NCBI GenBank assembly: GCA_029747015.1
Contig: JAKOGI010000361.1
Coordinates: forward strand, 1 to 64,000
Origin: Carnegiea gigantea
Lineage: Eukaryota; Streptophyta; Magnoliopsida; Caryophyllales; Cactaceae
Direction: 5' to 3'
Length of the DNA stretch: 64,000 nt
Shown here one piece after another: positions 1-15,143 of this stretch (within the stretch, counting starts at the first letter, position 1; the number at the start of each line of letters is the position of its first letter). Position numbers and translations under genes: made by a program. A model generated the notes under the pieces. That model was given only the letters and a program-made list of their open reading frames with translations, did not search any database and had not been told where the DNA came from.

Positions 1-1718
1 TTTGCACGGGGTGTTCTCAATTATTGCAGATGCGAAAATCACCAAGATAAATGCGGAAAATAAAGAACACACAATTTTTACGTGGAAAACACCTCTAGCC
101 CAACTGAGGTGTGAAAAACCACGACCTACCTCGTGTAGGATTTAACCACTTTCACTAAAGGGCTTCACACGTTACAAATGTAACACACCTTGTTACAACT
201 TGCAACCACGTACCCTTCTTCCCAAAGACAGGTTACACCACGTCCAACCTTCGCAAGATTAGACACGTCCAAGTCCACACGACTAGGAAACACTCACTCA
301 CTTTTCTGATTCAAGATCAGGGTTACAAACACCTTACAGGGGGTGCTTCTCACTAAGCAGATGTAAGGTACAATGAAGATCCTATTAGGCCAATGGTATG
401 AAAACTCAAAATCAAACACAGCTTGTCACGGTTTGCTTTTCAGAATGAAGCTCAAGAATCTTTGAGTGTAAACCGAGTTTTCTGATTTTCCTTGATTTTT
501 CAAAAGGCTGTGTTTATGCAAATTCAAACCGAGTTTTTTGTCTCTCTGTTTTTCGAGTGTTTTGAATATCTGTATATCTCTGTCTGTGTGTGTGTACTGG
601 GTGGAAGGGGGGGGGGTGGTCCGGTGGTTTCGGGGGGGGTAAGAGTTATGGTGGCGGGGGAGGGAGGACCCGGAGGAGAGGAAAATAAGGGGGAGGGGCA
701 GTAGGCGGAGGGGGGGACGGGGATGGAGGGAGGGAGTGAAGGTGACGGAGCGAAGTGGGAGGGGGGATGGAGAGGGGCGCGGAGGGAGTGACGAGGGATT
801 GAGGAGAGAAAAAGCTGAGGCTTTTAAACACAAAAACCAACGGTCATAAACCACAGAATCAGCTAAGTATGGAAATAGTTTTGCAAAATCATCCAACGGC
901 TAATGATTAATTTATCCCAAAATATAAGGGGTTTTGTTATCTTAAAAGATAACCCTTATCTTTCCATAGCCGAGAGGTGGATTCAAAAAGCAACCAAAAA
1001 TTTTCAGCTTTTGAAACTTTACCATATCCAAAAATATGGTCAAAGGAAATTTTTTTTTTTCCTTTAAGTTTTGGCAAATCTCCAAAACTTATTTTCGAAA
1101 TTCTCCCAAAATATTTTCAGGAAATACCTTTCCAGAGAAATAGCAGTTTTGAAATTCAAGGAAAGTATTCTAGAGATCTTGGCCAACCAAAATGAATTTT
1201 TCAAAGATAATCGGGTATGGCCACTGCAGTTCAGAAACACCCTAGGCACCCTGTTCGCAGGGTTGTTCGCAACTGGTGTTCTGAAGCACTTAGCGCAAGT
1301 ACCGATTCAAGAAGTGGTTAAAAATGATGTTTTCAATATTGGCATATTAACAAGAGTCTAATTAAATAAAACCTATATACCCAAGACTTCTTGTTTTGAA
1401 CCAGTCATCTTGTCCGAGATTTGTAGAGCTGCTGTGAACACCAAGGCCATCTTGTTTGCTGGGGCTGTTCTTTGCATTGTTAGAGTTCAGGAACACGCTT
1501 TACAATCAACTGTCGAGATGTTGTTCTTGACTTAATATGGAATCACCAAGTAAAACCTGTCTAGAAGAATTGTTCTCACATGTAGCAAACCAGTTAATAC
1601 AATAAAGATCACAAACACCAGTTAGGCCTGTTTGGAGATCGTGTTCGGAGCAACATTACTTGGACAGATTTTTACACTTGGATTTGTTATCATTAAAACT
1701 AAATATAATAACACAACA
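1..1718 (-). repeat. 3' LTR of copia element A (partial)
   Basis: Position 1 aligns with 9279 of the other LTR, so about 123 bp of this LTR lies outside the window. On the minus strand the LTR begins at 1718 with TGTTGTGTTATT, matching the TGTTGAATTAGT start of element B's LTRs, and directly follows a polypurine tract. It carries a 202-bp G-rich insert (602-803) that the partner LTR lacks. Confidence 0.9.
602..803. repeat. G-rich low-complexity insert inside the LTR
   Basis: Between TACTGGG (ending 601) and GAGAGAAAAAGC (from 804) this LTR has about 200 bp that are absent from the sister LTR, where the two flanks join directly near 9878. The plus strand is dominated by G runs of 4 to 10 and has very little C. 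Reading frames crossing it on either strand are low-complexity artefacts. It could be an expanded purine repeat with G-quadruplex potential, or an assembly error. Confidence 0.8.
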
Positions 1719-1720
1719 AA

Positions 1721-1732
1721 TTCCCCCTTTTT
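1721..1732 (-). other. Polypurine tract of element A
   Basis: On the minus strand the tract reads AAAAAGGGGGAA, two bases before the LTR start at 1718. This is the expected site of plus-strand priming. A second copy of the motif lies at 1831-1841. Confidence 0.8.
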
Positions 1733-1830
1733 GATGATGACAAACCAAGTGACCATATTGACAAAAAAAAAAATGAATGAATGCTGATAGGGATAAGTCA
1801 ATGCAAAGGTCCACTCATCAATAGGACTAC

Positions 1831-1841
1831 TTCCCCCTTTT
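1831..1841 (-). other. Upstream second polypurine tract of element A
   Basis: The motif AAAAGGGGGAA recurs on the minus strand about 100 bp upstream of the LTR-proximal tract. Element B has the same arrangement at 46454-46465. Repeated polypurine tracts are a known trait of Sireviruses. Confidence 0.6.
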
Positions 1842-1998
1842 GGCATCATTAAAAAGCATAAACAACATTATGAATGCAAGAAAAGAAGTAAATAGCAGAA
1901 GATGCAAGAGGCAGTAATAAAGGAATATTGCATTAAAAACCTTACAAATGCCAAAAACGAAAGTAAGGAAGGAGGAGACTAGAGAACAACCTAGACAA

Positions 1999-3852
1999 TC
2001 AGGGAGCAGGGGGTGGTTGCGTTTGCAGAGGAGGGATGCTAGGGGCAAGAGTGGAGAGAAGTGCAAGCAAATCTTCATAGCGTTTGGCCGAGAGAGCTCG
2101 TTCCTCAGCAAGAGCAGCCTTGACAGCTAAGAGCTCATCTTTGAGGCGAGCATTGTCCTCAAGAACAGCTTCAACCTTGACGGAAGGGTGTCCAGAAACA
2201 GGTGGTCGAGGTGGTCGACGACCCTGTTTGGACCAACCTCATAGCCACACCCTAGTAGGGTGTCAACGCCAATTTCATCAATGATTTGGGCCGGCACTCT
2301 TCGTGTGAGCACGATCCCAAAGTACTCAAGCACCCTTGTCAACAAAAACCCATAGTCAAGATCATGTGCCCGGGTGGTGTTCGCAATTCGCTCTATGTGG
2401 CGAATCATGATTGCAGGGAGGTTTACTGGTTCCTCACGATCCAGTAGGTCCACCAGACATTGATCAAAGGCATCTGCTGAGTTTCGCCCTTGACCTCGCA
2501 GTATTATGTTCTTGATGGTGAACATAAACAGTAGTTGGTGTAGGGAGGTCATTTCACCCTTCTTAACCGAGAGGGGTGTTCTCAGGCCCTGTTTTGACTA
2601 AGGCGTTTGGACACCTCTAAGAGCCTGGCTGTTTCCAGGGCCGTTTTGTCTTCCCTCACATACACAGCAAATCCACGAGAGGGGATGCCAGAATATCACT
2701 CAGGGTGGCTTCATCAAAGGAAAAATAACACGCATTGACAGCACTTGCCACCACCCCATTTGTGACAGAGCAGTTGGCATAGAATTCAGCCAACTCGGGC
2801 ACAGAACACCCTTGCTGGGTGTTTGCAAACAACTCAAGCCAGTCTTGGGCTCGAAGCTTGTTCAAGAACACCCCCAGACCCTGTTCCTCGAAAAAGCTTA
2901 CATTCACTACCTTCCCCCTAACGACATTGCGCTTCAGCAACTGCGCATGTTTGTCAGACATAGGAGAGGGAGTGAACTGCTTTGGGCGTTTAAGGACATG
3001 AACAGAGGTGGTAGTTTCTGGTAGGGGGGCTGTTCTGGGCTTTCGCTTGAGGGGTGTTTTGGCAGGAGAGGGCTTTACAGCAGGTTTATTGGTCGGTTTT
3101 GGAGGAGCTTGGTCTTCAGAGGACTCGGAAAACACCGGTGTCCCCTGTTTGAAGGTGGTGTTCTCAGAGTCAGAACTCGAGAACCCTTCAGAACAAGAAG
3201 AAATCTCCTCGATGACAGGAGTAGAGTGTTTGGAGGTACGAGGAGCGGATTGAAAAGCGATTCTCGTAGACTTGCGAGAGGGCTTAGAGGATTGAGGAGA
3301 AGAGGGAGTTTGAGAGGGTTGAGACCTTGGTTGTGGCCTTGTTCTTGGCGTTCTGCTACGCCTAGCCACGATTTTCACCCTCTTCCTTTTCTCTCCAGTT
3401 TGAAAGTCTGGAGGGGAGATTTCAGCCTCAGGGAGAGAATTCTTCTCTAGACTCTCCTCTGACGACTCATTCGACTTCCCTTGGAAGTCGACATGCAGAT
3501 TCTCCACAAACACACCTTCGACAGAGGCAGCCCCTGTTTCTGTCGCGGTGTCAGAGAACAACCCAGAAGAGCAGGGCTCAAAATTAAACCCTTCAGGGGT
3601 TTCTAAGAATTGTTCTTGAGACCCCGACTTTGCTCCCTCTGACTCAACTGAAATGGGACAAGCAATTGCCCCTACGAGGAACACCAATTCCCTTCCACAT
3701 TCAAAAGGAATATCATCCATCCCCATTCCCACTGATTTTAGAGACAAGCGATTCAGAAATTGGAAAGGCTTGTAAAGAATTGGGCGAGAAGGAGCAGGAA
3801 TTGAGGAAGAAAGAACGAGGGCTTTTGATTGAGAAGAGTTGTTGGAAGCCAT
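1999..3852 (-). pseudogene. Post-pol third ORF of element A (broken)
   Basis: This ORF lies between pol and the 3' LTR, where SIRE-type elements carry an 'envelope-like' ORF. I take the start at 3852 (MASNNSSQSK), conserved in element B, rather than the longer frame that begins upstream in a duplicated leader. The N-terminal half is Ser/Pro/Lys-rich with a basic stretch (KRKRVKIVARRSRTPRTRP). The second half has a globular part starting near KVVNVSFFEEQGLGVFLNKL and the segment LHQLLFMFTIKNI at 2552-2127. That segment resembles the plant 'putative transposon protein' domain found in retroelements. No signal peptide or clear membrane segment is visible. Frameshifts near 2680, 2560 and 2180 break it. 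The function is unknown, and nothing in the sequence shows it is a true envelope. Confidence 0.7.
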
Positions 3853-3948
3853 TGTTGCTAGAAGAGAGAGATTAAGGTTTAAGGTGTTTGCAGGATGTTC
3901 GGTTTTTGCTTGAGGGCGAGATGAACGATAGTACTGAGAGCAGGGCAT

Positions 3949-3954
<6 letters not shown>

Positions 3955-3984
<30 letters not shown>
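3955..3984. repeat. (AG)n microsatellite
   Basis: About 15 AG units in the leader just upstream of the third ORF of element A. It produces an artificial Leu-Ser run in the overlapping minus-strand frame. Confidence 0.9.
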
Positions 3985-3985
<1 letters not shown>

Positions 3986-4070
3986 AGCCGAATCTTTGAG
4001 AAGATCTCTTGAATTGCAACAGGTAGGAGCATTAACAACATGTGCCTTGGGAAGGAAAGAAAACACACAG

Positions 4071-4148
4071 AGCAACCAAGGGGCGTACCTGTTCTCTGTA
4101 TTATGCCACCGAGCAACCAAGGGGCGTACCTGTTCTCTGTATTATGCC
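4071..4148. repeat. 41-bp direct tandem duplication
   Basis: The segment beginning AGCAACCAAGGGGCGTACCT at 4071 is repeated at 4112, with identity continuing to 4148. It lies between pol and the third ORF of element A. Element B has one related copy of the motif (near 44215), so the duplication is private to A. Confidence 0.85.
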
Positions 4149-4360
4149 TGTTGTTTGCCGTCTGATCTGATTCGACTGAATGGTATTAAGACGGCTCCAG
4201 TACATCCCCTTATGCTGTACTAAGTAGATAAGAAAAAAATGCATGCAATACGGGCATATGCAATCACATCCGTTATTAATAAAATTTGCAAACAGGGGGA
4301 GAGAACACGGTGTAAAGGTTGATCTTACCAAACCCAGTTCATGTTCTGGAAACAGGTATC

Positions 4361-7360
4361 TCAGGGTGTTCTCACCAACCCTAGTTCCAGTCTATTTCTC
4401 TCAAAAAGGTCTCTAGCTAGTGCCTTAGTGAATATATCAGGAATCTGACTGAGGTACTCTTTCTATCAACTAGGAATCCAGCATAGTCAGCATCAGCATA
4501 TCCAACAAGATCAAAATTGCAACCTTTAGGATACCATAGAGCTAAATTGGGTGTATGTTTCAAGTACCTTAGTATCCGTTTAACAGCCCTAAGATGAGTT
4601 TCTTTAGGATTAGACTGAAAATGGGCACATAAACCAACACTAAAAACAATATCAGGTCTACTAGCGGTTAGGTAAGAGTGACCCAATCATATCCCGATAG
4701 AGTTTCTCCTCAACTGAGGGACTCCCATCATCCATAACCAACTTGGTTGAAGGAGAAATAGGAGTGTCTATGGGCTTGGCTGACTCCATCCCAAAACGCT
4801 TAAGTAACTCCTTGATATACTTTTGCTGATGGATCATGGTGCCTTTTGGAGTTTGCTTGATTTGTAAGCCTAAGAAAAAATTAAGCTCACCCATCATGCT
4901 CATCTCAAACTCACTCATCATCATATTTGAAAATTCATTGCATAAATCATGATGAGTTGCACCAAATATAATGTCATCAACATATATTTGGACAATCAAA
5001 AAATGTTCCCCCTTAGACTTTAGAAACAAGGTATTGTCTACCTTACCTCTTCTAAAATCATTTTCAAGTAAAAAACTTGACAACCGTTCATACCAAGCTC
5101 TTGGAGCTTGTTTTAAACCATAAAGTGCCTTGTCAAGTTTAAAAACATGATTTGGAAAATCACCATTTTCAAAACCAGGGGGTTGTTTGACATACACCTC
5201 TTCTTTAAGGTCTCCGTTTAGGAATGCACTTTTAACATCCATTTGATATAGCTTGATTTCCATATGAGCTGCAAAGGATATTAAGATTCGAATAGCCTCA
5301 ATTCTAGCAACTGATGCAAAGGTTTCTTCATAGTCGATCCCTTCTTCTTGATTGTATCCTTGTACAACCAGTCGTGCCTTGTTCCTAGTGACTGTTCCTA
5401 ATTCATCCAGTTTGTTTCGGAACACCCACTTGGTTCTAATGATTGTTCTCTCTGCAGGTTTAGGTACAAGGTGCCATACCTTGTTTCTTTCAAATTGATG
5501 AAGCTCTTCTTGCATAGCCGTGATCCAATCTGAATCTGCAAGAGCTTCATTCACACTTTTTTGGCTCAATGTTAGAAAGAAAAGCATAGAAAGCACAAAA
5601 ATTCTTTAGTTTAGATCTAGTTTGCACTCCAGTATTAATATCTGACAAGATTTGATCAAGAGGGTGCGAACTATGGTGCTTCCATGGTCGTGGAGTAAGA
5701 GGATCCACAGACACATGCTCTGTTCTAACTAAAATGTGTGTAAGATCAGGCTCAAGAACACCTCCTGATCCTGTTTCTGCACCTATTTGTAAACTTAGTC
5801 CTGAAGAACATGGTTCTGAACAGGGTTCAGCGGTGTTTTCCCCTATTTGGTGTTCACCTTGCCTGCTGTTCTGAGGAACACCTTCAGGAGTTGTTTTCTC
5901 CATGGTGTTCTTACCTCGTTTATCTTGGAGCAACACTTCTTTTCGAACAAGACCTAATTCAAGTTCATCTTCCTGTGCATCATTCTCACTCAACATGTTA
6001 GATTCATTAAAAAGCACATGCACACTTTCCTCAACACACAAGGTTCTTTTGTTAAAGACTTTGTATGCCTTGCTGTGAGACGAATAGCCAAGGAATATTG
6101 CCTCATCACTCCTAGGGTCAAACTTTCCTAAGGCATCCTTCCCATTATTATGCATAAAACACCTACAACCAAATGTGCTTAGGTGAGTAATATTGGGTTT
6201 TCTGCCTTTGAAAAGTTCATAAGGAGTTTTATTCAACATAGGTCTGATCATGCATCTATTTATAATGTAACATGAGGTGTTCAATGCTTCTGCCCAGAAA
6301 TACCTAGGAAGACCACTGGCAATAAGCATTGTTCTGGTCATGTCTTCCAGGGTGCGATTTTTGCGCTCAACCACCCTATTTTGTTGGGGTGTTCTTGGAG
6401 CTGAGAAGTTATGATTAACACCATGTTCATTACAATAGTTGATAAAACTTGCATTTTCAAACTCAGTTCCATGATCAGATCTCAAGCTAATTAAAGAGTG
6501 TCCTACTCTCTTTTCAACCTTTTTGAGAAAGGCAATAAAATTCTCAAAGGTTTCATCTTTGGATGCCAAAAACAAGGTCCAAGTAAATCGAGAGTAATCA
6601 TCCACTACAACAAGCACATACTTTTTCCCACCTCTACTGGTTACCCTCATGGGACCACACAAATCAATGTGTAATAATTCTAGAGGTCGAGTAGTGCTTA
6701 CACACTTTTTCGATTTAAAAGAAGATCTGACTTGTTTGCCTTTTGCACAAGCTTCACATACCTTGTCATCATTAAACTTGATGGAAGGTAGTCCAACAAC
6801 CAAATCTTTGGAAACAAGTTTGTTTAACAAAGATAGGCTTGCATGACCTAGTCTCTTGTGCCATAGCATTATATCATCATTTAATGCATTTAAACAAGTC
6901 AGATTATTTTGGGGAAGAGTGGAAATACAAACTTTATAAACATTTTGACATCGCTTCCCCTCAACACAACATCTCCTGTGTCGTCATTTACAACCAAGCA
7001 ACGTGTTCGTGAAAACACCACTAGGTTGTTCTTGTCACACAGTTGGGACACACTTAGCAAATTGTGCTTTAAACCATCAACCAAGTGCACATTATCAATT
7101 GAGTGGGAGAGAGTTTTACCAATATTACCTATACCGACAATTGTCCCAGACTTGCCGTTTCCAAATGCTACACTCCCACCATTCAAAGCTGTAAGTGAGA
7201 GAAAATTTGATCTTTCTCCAGTCATGTGCCGCGAACACCCACTATCAACATACCACAGCTGCCTGTTTTCAAGGTTGTTTTCTGATCTGTTTGACAGGGT
7301 GTTTCTTACCCTGTTTGCTGGGTTGTTTGTGGGATTGTTCTCTCTCACTTCAGCCTGCAA
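4361..7360 (-). pseudogene. pol: pol of copia element A: protease, integrase, reverse transcriptase, RNase H (broken)
   Basis: The domain order is copia-type. The aspartic protease segment WYVDSGCSRHMTGE lies near 7250. Next are the GAG-pre-integrase zinc motif (LWHKRLGHAS...CEACAKGKQ) and the integrase core, which keeps the three acidic positions (HIDLCGPM, RSDHGTEFENASF, VVERKNRTLEDM) over 6869-5547. Reverse transcriptase (5596-4661) has YVDD near 4984-4973, followed by an RNase H start (YADADYAG). Breaks are a frameshift between protease and integrase near 6950, an extra A in an A-run near 5570 at the integrase/RT boundary, a 2-nt loss near 4680, and an internal deletion of about 325 bp at 4451-4456 that removes most of RNase H. 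The usually invariant Gly before VVER is Arg here. Not functional. Confidence 0.93.
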
Positions 7361-7366
7361 AACAAA

Positions 7367-9099
7367 TCACGGGTTAGTTTTGGGAACCCAGATCTACTTG
7401 GGTCCCATTCTTTTAGACATGTAAAGCTCATCTTTTCTAATCCAGATTTGTTTCACATACCTTTCATTCTTTTCATTGGCATGTTTTCTTAAAGGACAAG
7501 AATATCGATAGTGACCAGTTTTACCACAATGAAAGCAAACAATGTTTTCAAGTAATCCCACATACTTTCTATGAATTGGGTAAATTGTTCGTTTAGGCTT
7601 ATACCCAAGTCCCTTTCTGTTTCGACTGTGGTGAGTGTTTAACCAAGCAAGGGCCTGTGAAGATTTGTTCCAGCGTTTGTTTGTGCTAAGCTCGGTTTCC
7701 AGTTTTTCTTTATTAGCATGCAAACCCTTGTTCTCTTTGAGCAGGGACTCAACCATTCCTTCCACCTCAAAGAGTTTTTCCTCTATTCGAGAGTAATCTC
7801 CTTCTTTTATAAAGAGGTTTTCTTTGAGTATATTAACATTTTCATGTAAACCGAGTTTTTCATTTTTAAGAATTTCATTTTCAAGCTCTAGGTCACGAAC
7901 TTCTCTTTTTAGATCAGCACATGTGTCTATCAAATTATATAGAAGTTCTTCTAAAGTGGCTTTGTTAAGACCATGTACCTTGTTCTTGAGATCTGAGAAG
8001 CTGATTGTTGATTCATCATCTGAATCTGAATCACTTTGTGCCATAAGTGCTACGACTCCTTCTTCAGCTTCAGATTCTCCTTCATCCTCAGAGGAATCTC
8101 CCCAAGCAGCCAGCATAGCTTTCGAGAATCGCCTGCCCAGATTGTTTATAGGGTGTTTTCGACCCTGTTTTCGAGGGTGTTCAGGCATTTGATCTTCTCG
8201 AAGCAGAGGGCAATTTTGACTAAGTGATCTGGTTTGCCGCACTTGAAACACCCTGTGAGCTGTTCTTTGGGGGTGTTTCTGGACTTACTGAATTCTTTTC
8301 TTTTGTTGTTTTCCTTGACCTTTTTGAAGAATTTCTTGAATTTTCTGGACATTAGGGCCATTTCTTCATCTTCAAGGTCAGAGTCAGTGTCCTCATGTGC
8401 TTTTAAGGCAAGCCCACGATCCTTCTTTTACTCCTCTCTTTGCTGTGAGTTCTTTCGGAGTTCATAGGTCTGGAGATTTCCAATCAACTCGTCGAGGGTG
8501 ATCTGGTTCATGTCTTTAGCCTCTTGGATGGCTGTTACTTTGGCCTCCCACGTGCGAGGTAAAATTCTGAGGATTTTCCTCACCAACTCTTCAGTGGTGA
8601 AAGATCTTCCCAGGGATTTTAACTCGTTCGTGATGTGGGTGAACCGTGTATACATGTCCATCACAGTTTCATGATCACCCATATCAAACAACTCATATTG
8701 TCGCATAAGTAGCTCAATTCTAGATTGTTTAACTTGACTCGTACCTTCATGAGCAACTTGCAGAGCATTCCAGATAGCTTGGGCTGATTCACACTCAGAG
8801 ATGCGAGTGTATTCATCCGGTCCTAGGCCAAAATATAGAAGCTTTTTGGCCTTAGCATTTTTCTCCATTTTCTTGTAGTCCTCGGCATCAAACTCTATGG
8901 ATTCCTTGGGAACCTTCTTACCATCTTCAAGCACCTTGGTGGGAACAAGAGGCCCGTTCTTGATGAGCATCCACAATTTATAATCTTCTGCCTGAATATA
9001 GTTCTCCATCCTATTCTTCCACCAACTATAATGTTGGCCGTTGAAATAGGGTGGACGAGTAATGGATTACCCTTCAAGAATTCCTTGTGGGGTACTCAT
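7367..9099 (-). pseudogene. gag: gag of copia element A (broken)
   Basis: The start ATG at 9099 is conserved with element B (MSTPQGILEG). Nonsense codons at 9067-9069 and 8428-8430 stand where B has CAA and CAG, and a 1-nt loss near 8215 shifts the frame at the first zinc knuckle (CFKCGKPDHLVK). The N-terminal part matches the copia gag family (UBN2/Retrotran_gag_2), for example KLLYFGLGPDEYTRISECES. The C-terminal part has an acidic stretch, a Leu/Glu/Lys-rich coiled coil (about 8000-7690) and a second CCHC knuckle (CFHCGKTGHYRYSC). It ends at a TGA (7369-7367) at the same place where B's gag ends in TAA. An in-frame TAG just before that (near 7394) is a further lesion. Confidence 0.9.
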
Positions 9100-9141
9100 C
9101 TTCAGAATCTCTCAAGGTGTTAACCTTTTGTAAGAGAACCC

Positions 9142-9153
9142 GCTCTGATACCA
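9142..9153 (-). other. Primer binding site (initiator tRNA-Met), element A
   Basis: The minus strand reads TGGTATCAGAGC two bases after the LTR end. This is the perfect complement of the plant initiator tRNA-Met 3' end used by copia elements, and it fixes the LTR boundary at 9156. Confidence 0.95.
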
Positions 9154-9155
9154 CT

Positions 9156-10200
9156 TGTTGAGTTCGTGAGTATCCAACCACAAGAGGGGGGGTGAATTGT
9201 GGTATCTGATTTTCGCGTTGTAGATAACAAACACCCTCACAGAGGTTGTTCTCAAGTGACAAACACCCTGATAGCTTGTTTGCACGGGGTGTTCTCAAAT
9301 ATTGCAGAGGCGAAAATCACCAAGATAGATGCGGAAAATAAAGCACACACAATTTTTACGTGGAAAACACCTCTAGCCCAACTGAGGTGTGAAAAACCAC
9401 GACCTACCTCGTGTAGGATTTAACCACTTTCACTAACGGGCTTCACACGTTACAAATGTAACACACCTTGTTACAACTTGCAACCACGTAACCTTCTTCC
9501 CAAAGACAGGTTACACCACGTCCAACCTTCGCAAGATTAGACACGTCCAAGTCCACACGACTAGGACACACTCACTCACTTTTCTGATTCAAGATCAGGG
9601 TTACAAACACCTTACAGGGGGTGCTTCTCACTAAGCAGATGTAAGGTACAATGAAGATCCTATTATGCCAATGGTATGAAAACTCAAAATCAAACACAGC
9701 TTGTCACGGTTTGCTTTTCAGAATGAGGCTCAAGAATCTTTGAGTATAAACCGAGTTTTCTGATTTTCCTGGATTTTTCAAAAGGCTGTGTTTATGCAAA
9801 TTCAAACCGAGTTTTCTGTCTCTCTGTTTTTCGAGTTTTTTGAATATCTGTATATCTCTGTCTGTGTGTGTGTACTGGGAGAGAAAAAGCTGAGGCTTTT
9901 AAACACAAAAACCAACGGTCATAAACCACAGAATCAGCTAAGTATGGAAATAGTTTTGCAAAATCATCCAACGGCTAATGATTAATTTATCCCAAAATAT
10001 AAGGGATTTTGTTATCTTAAAAGATAACCCTTATCTTTCCATAGCCGAGAGGTGGATTCAAAAAGCAACCAAAAATTTTCAGCTTTTGAAACTTTACCAT
10101 ATCCAAAAATATGGTCAAAGGAAATTTTTTTTTTTCTTTAAGTTTTGGCAAATCTCCAAAACTTATTTTCGAAATTCTCCCAAAATATTTTCAGGAAATA
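9156..10200 (-). repeat. 5' LTR of copia element A (5'-truncated)
   Basis: It matches 1-1127 of the other LTR nearly base for base, apart from the missing G-rich insert, and then stops at 10200. The first roughly 590 bp of the LTR (U3 side, equivalent to 1128-1718) are absent and unrelated DUF4283 sequence begins. This is a deletion or rearrangement, not a normal insertion end. Confidence 0.9.
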
Positions 10201-10543
10201 TCCTGTAAGCTCCTTAATTAAGCAGCAATATATTACCATCAAAGGCCCAGGGGCCTTCGTTCAAGGCGCCGTCGTCTTTGTCTACCTTAGAGAAGAACTG
10301 GAATAGAAATAAATTTTAGTCAAGTTCTCTAATCACCAACCCCCTTATCGGTTTCCAAATGTTCTTGAATGTTGACTTCGTTGCACCAATATTAAAGGAA
10401 TTCATGGTATGAAGTTTGCCCAACAGGCAAAGCGCTATTTGTTCCTTCTTCTCCTCGTTGACCTCTTCCTCAAATTCCACTATTTCTTCCTCCTCAACCG
10501 TCAGTTTCAATTTCGCACACCTATCCACAAGATCTGATGCCAT
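10201..10543 (-). pseudogene. DUF4283 protein N-terminal fragment
   Basis: Starting at MASDLVDRCAKLKLTVEEEE (10543) the frame gives the N-terminal region of plant DUF4283 proteins, which are zinc-knuckle, retroelement-associated proteins. After VIRELD comes an in-frame TAA, but the same frame continues as NLFLFQFFSKVDKDDGALNE, then GPWAFDGNILLLN, then a second stop. FQFF...DK...GPWxFD is the core signature of the family. The fragment ends abruptly at 10200 against the truncated LTR of element A. It has two nonsense codons and lacks the C-terminal half and CCHC knuckle. It probably derives from a LINE-type ORF1 or a domesticated relative; which of these cannot be decided. A second fragment of this family lies at 20597-21440. 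Confidence 0.82.
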
Positions 10544-14924
<4,381 letters not shown>

Positions 14925-14940
14925 TTTAGGTACATACATA
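14925..14940. repeat. Target site duplication, left copy (16 bp)
   Basis: TTTAGGTACATACATA, repeated exactly at 15128-15143 on the other side of the poly(A) element. Confidence 0.92.
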
Positions 14941-15127
14941 ATTCTTTTTTTTTTTAACAATAGTAAGCGGGTCAGCCCACAAAACCCCTATCACAGGGTA
15001 CCTAGCAAACCTCAATAGGTCAGGGGAGGGGATGTCAAACCCAAGCCAGAAGCCCAGATCCACAAACCTCCAACGCCCACAATTCCTACACAATTCCTGC
15101 ACAAATCAAGTGGGAGTGTTGGCCGAC
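14941..15127 (-). mobile_element. SINE-like poly(A) retroelement, 187 bp
   Basis: On the minus strand it runs from 15127 (GTCGGCCAACACTCCCAC) to an A-rich tail (14941-14955), flanked by a perfect 16-bp direct repeat. That structure is the hallmark of target-primed reverse transcription. GGTTTGACATCC in the middle resembles a pol III B box, but its position is later than in a typical tRNA-derived SINE and no clear A box is seen. A 5'-truncated LINE end is therefore an alternative. Its base composition is distinctly more GC-rich than the surroundings. Confidence 0.8.
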
Positions 15128-15143
15128 TTTAGGTACATACATA
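15128..15143. repeat. Target site duplication, right copy (16 bp)
   Basis: TTTAGGTACATACATA, identical to 14925-14940. Confidence 0.92.

Larger units (their letters stand above)
1..10200 (-). mobile_element. Sirevirus-like Ty1-copia retrotransposon A (decayed)
   Basis: A copia element reading right to left: 5' LTR (9156-10200, truncated), primer binding site, gag, pol, a post-pol ORF, polypurine tract and 3' LTR (1-1718, cut by the window start). The order protease-integrase-reverse transcriptase-RNase H defines Ty1-copia. A long gag with coiled coil, a third ORF after pol and repeated polypurine tracts point to the Sirevirus (SIRE/Maximus) lineage. It is closely related to element B at 37101-48327 but older: it has several frameshifts, nonsense codons, a deletion in RNase H and a truncated LTR. 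Target duplications cannot be tested because both outer ends are missing. Confidence 0.93.

Noticed and set aside
426..896. 156-codon minus-strand frame rich in Pro/Ser
   Set aside because: It is created by the G-rich block in the LTR; composition artefact with no domain.
9142..9153. tRNA-like GCTCTGATACCA sequences
   Set aside because: These are retroelement primer binding sites, not tRNA genes. No tRNA cloverleaf is present.
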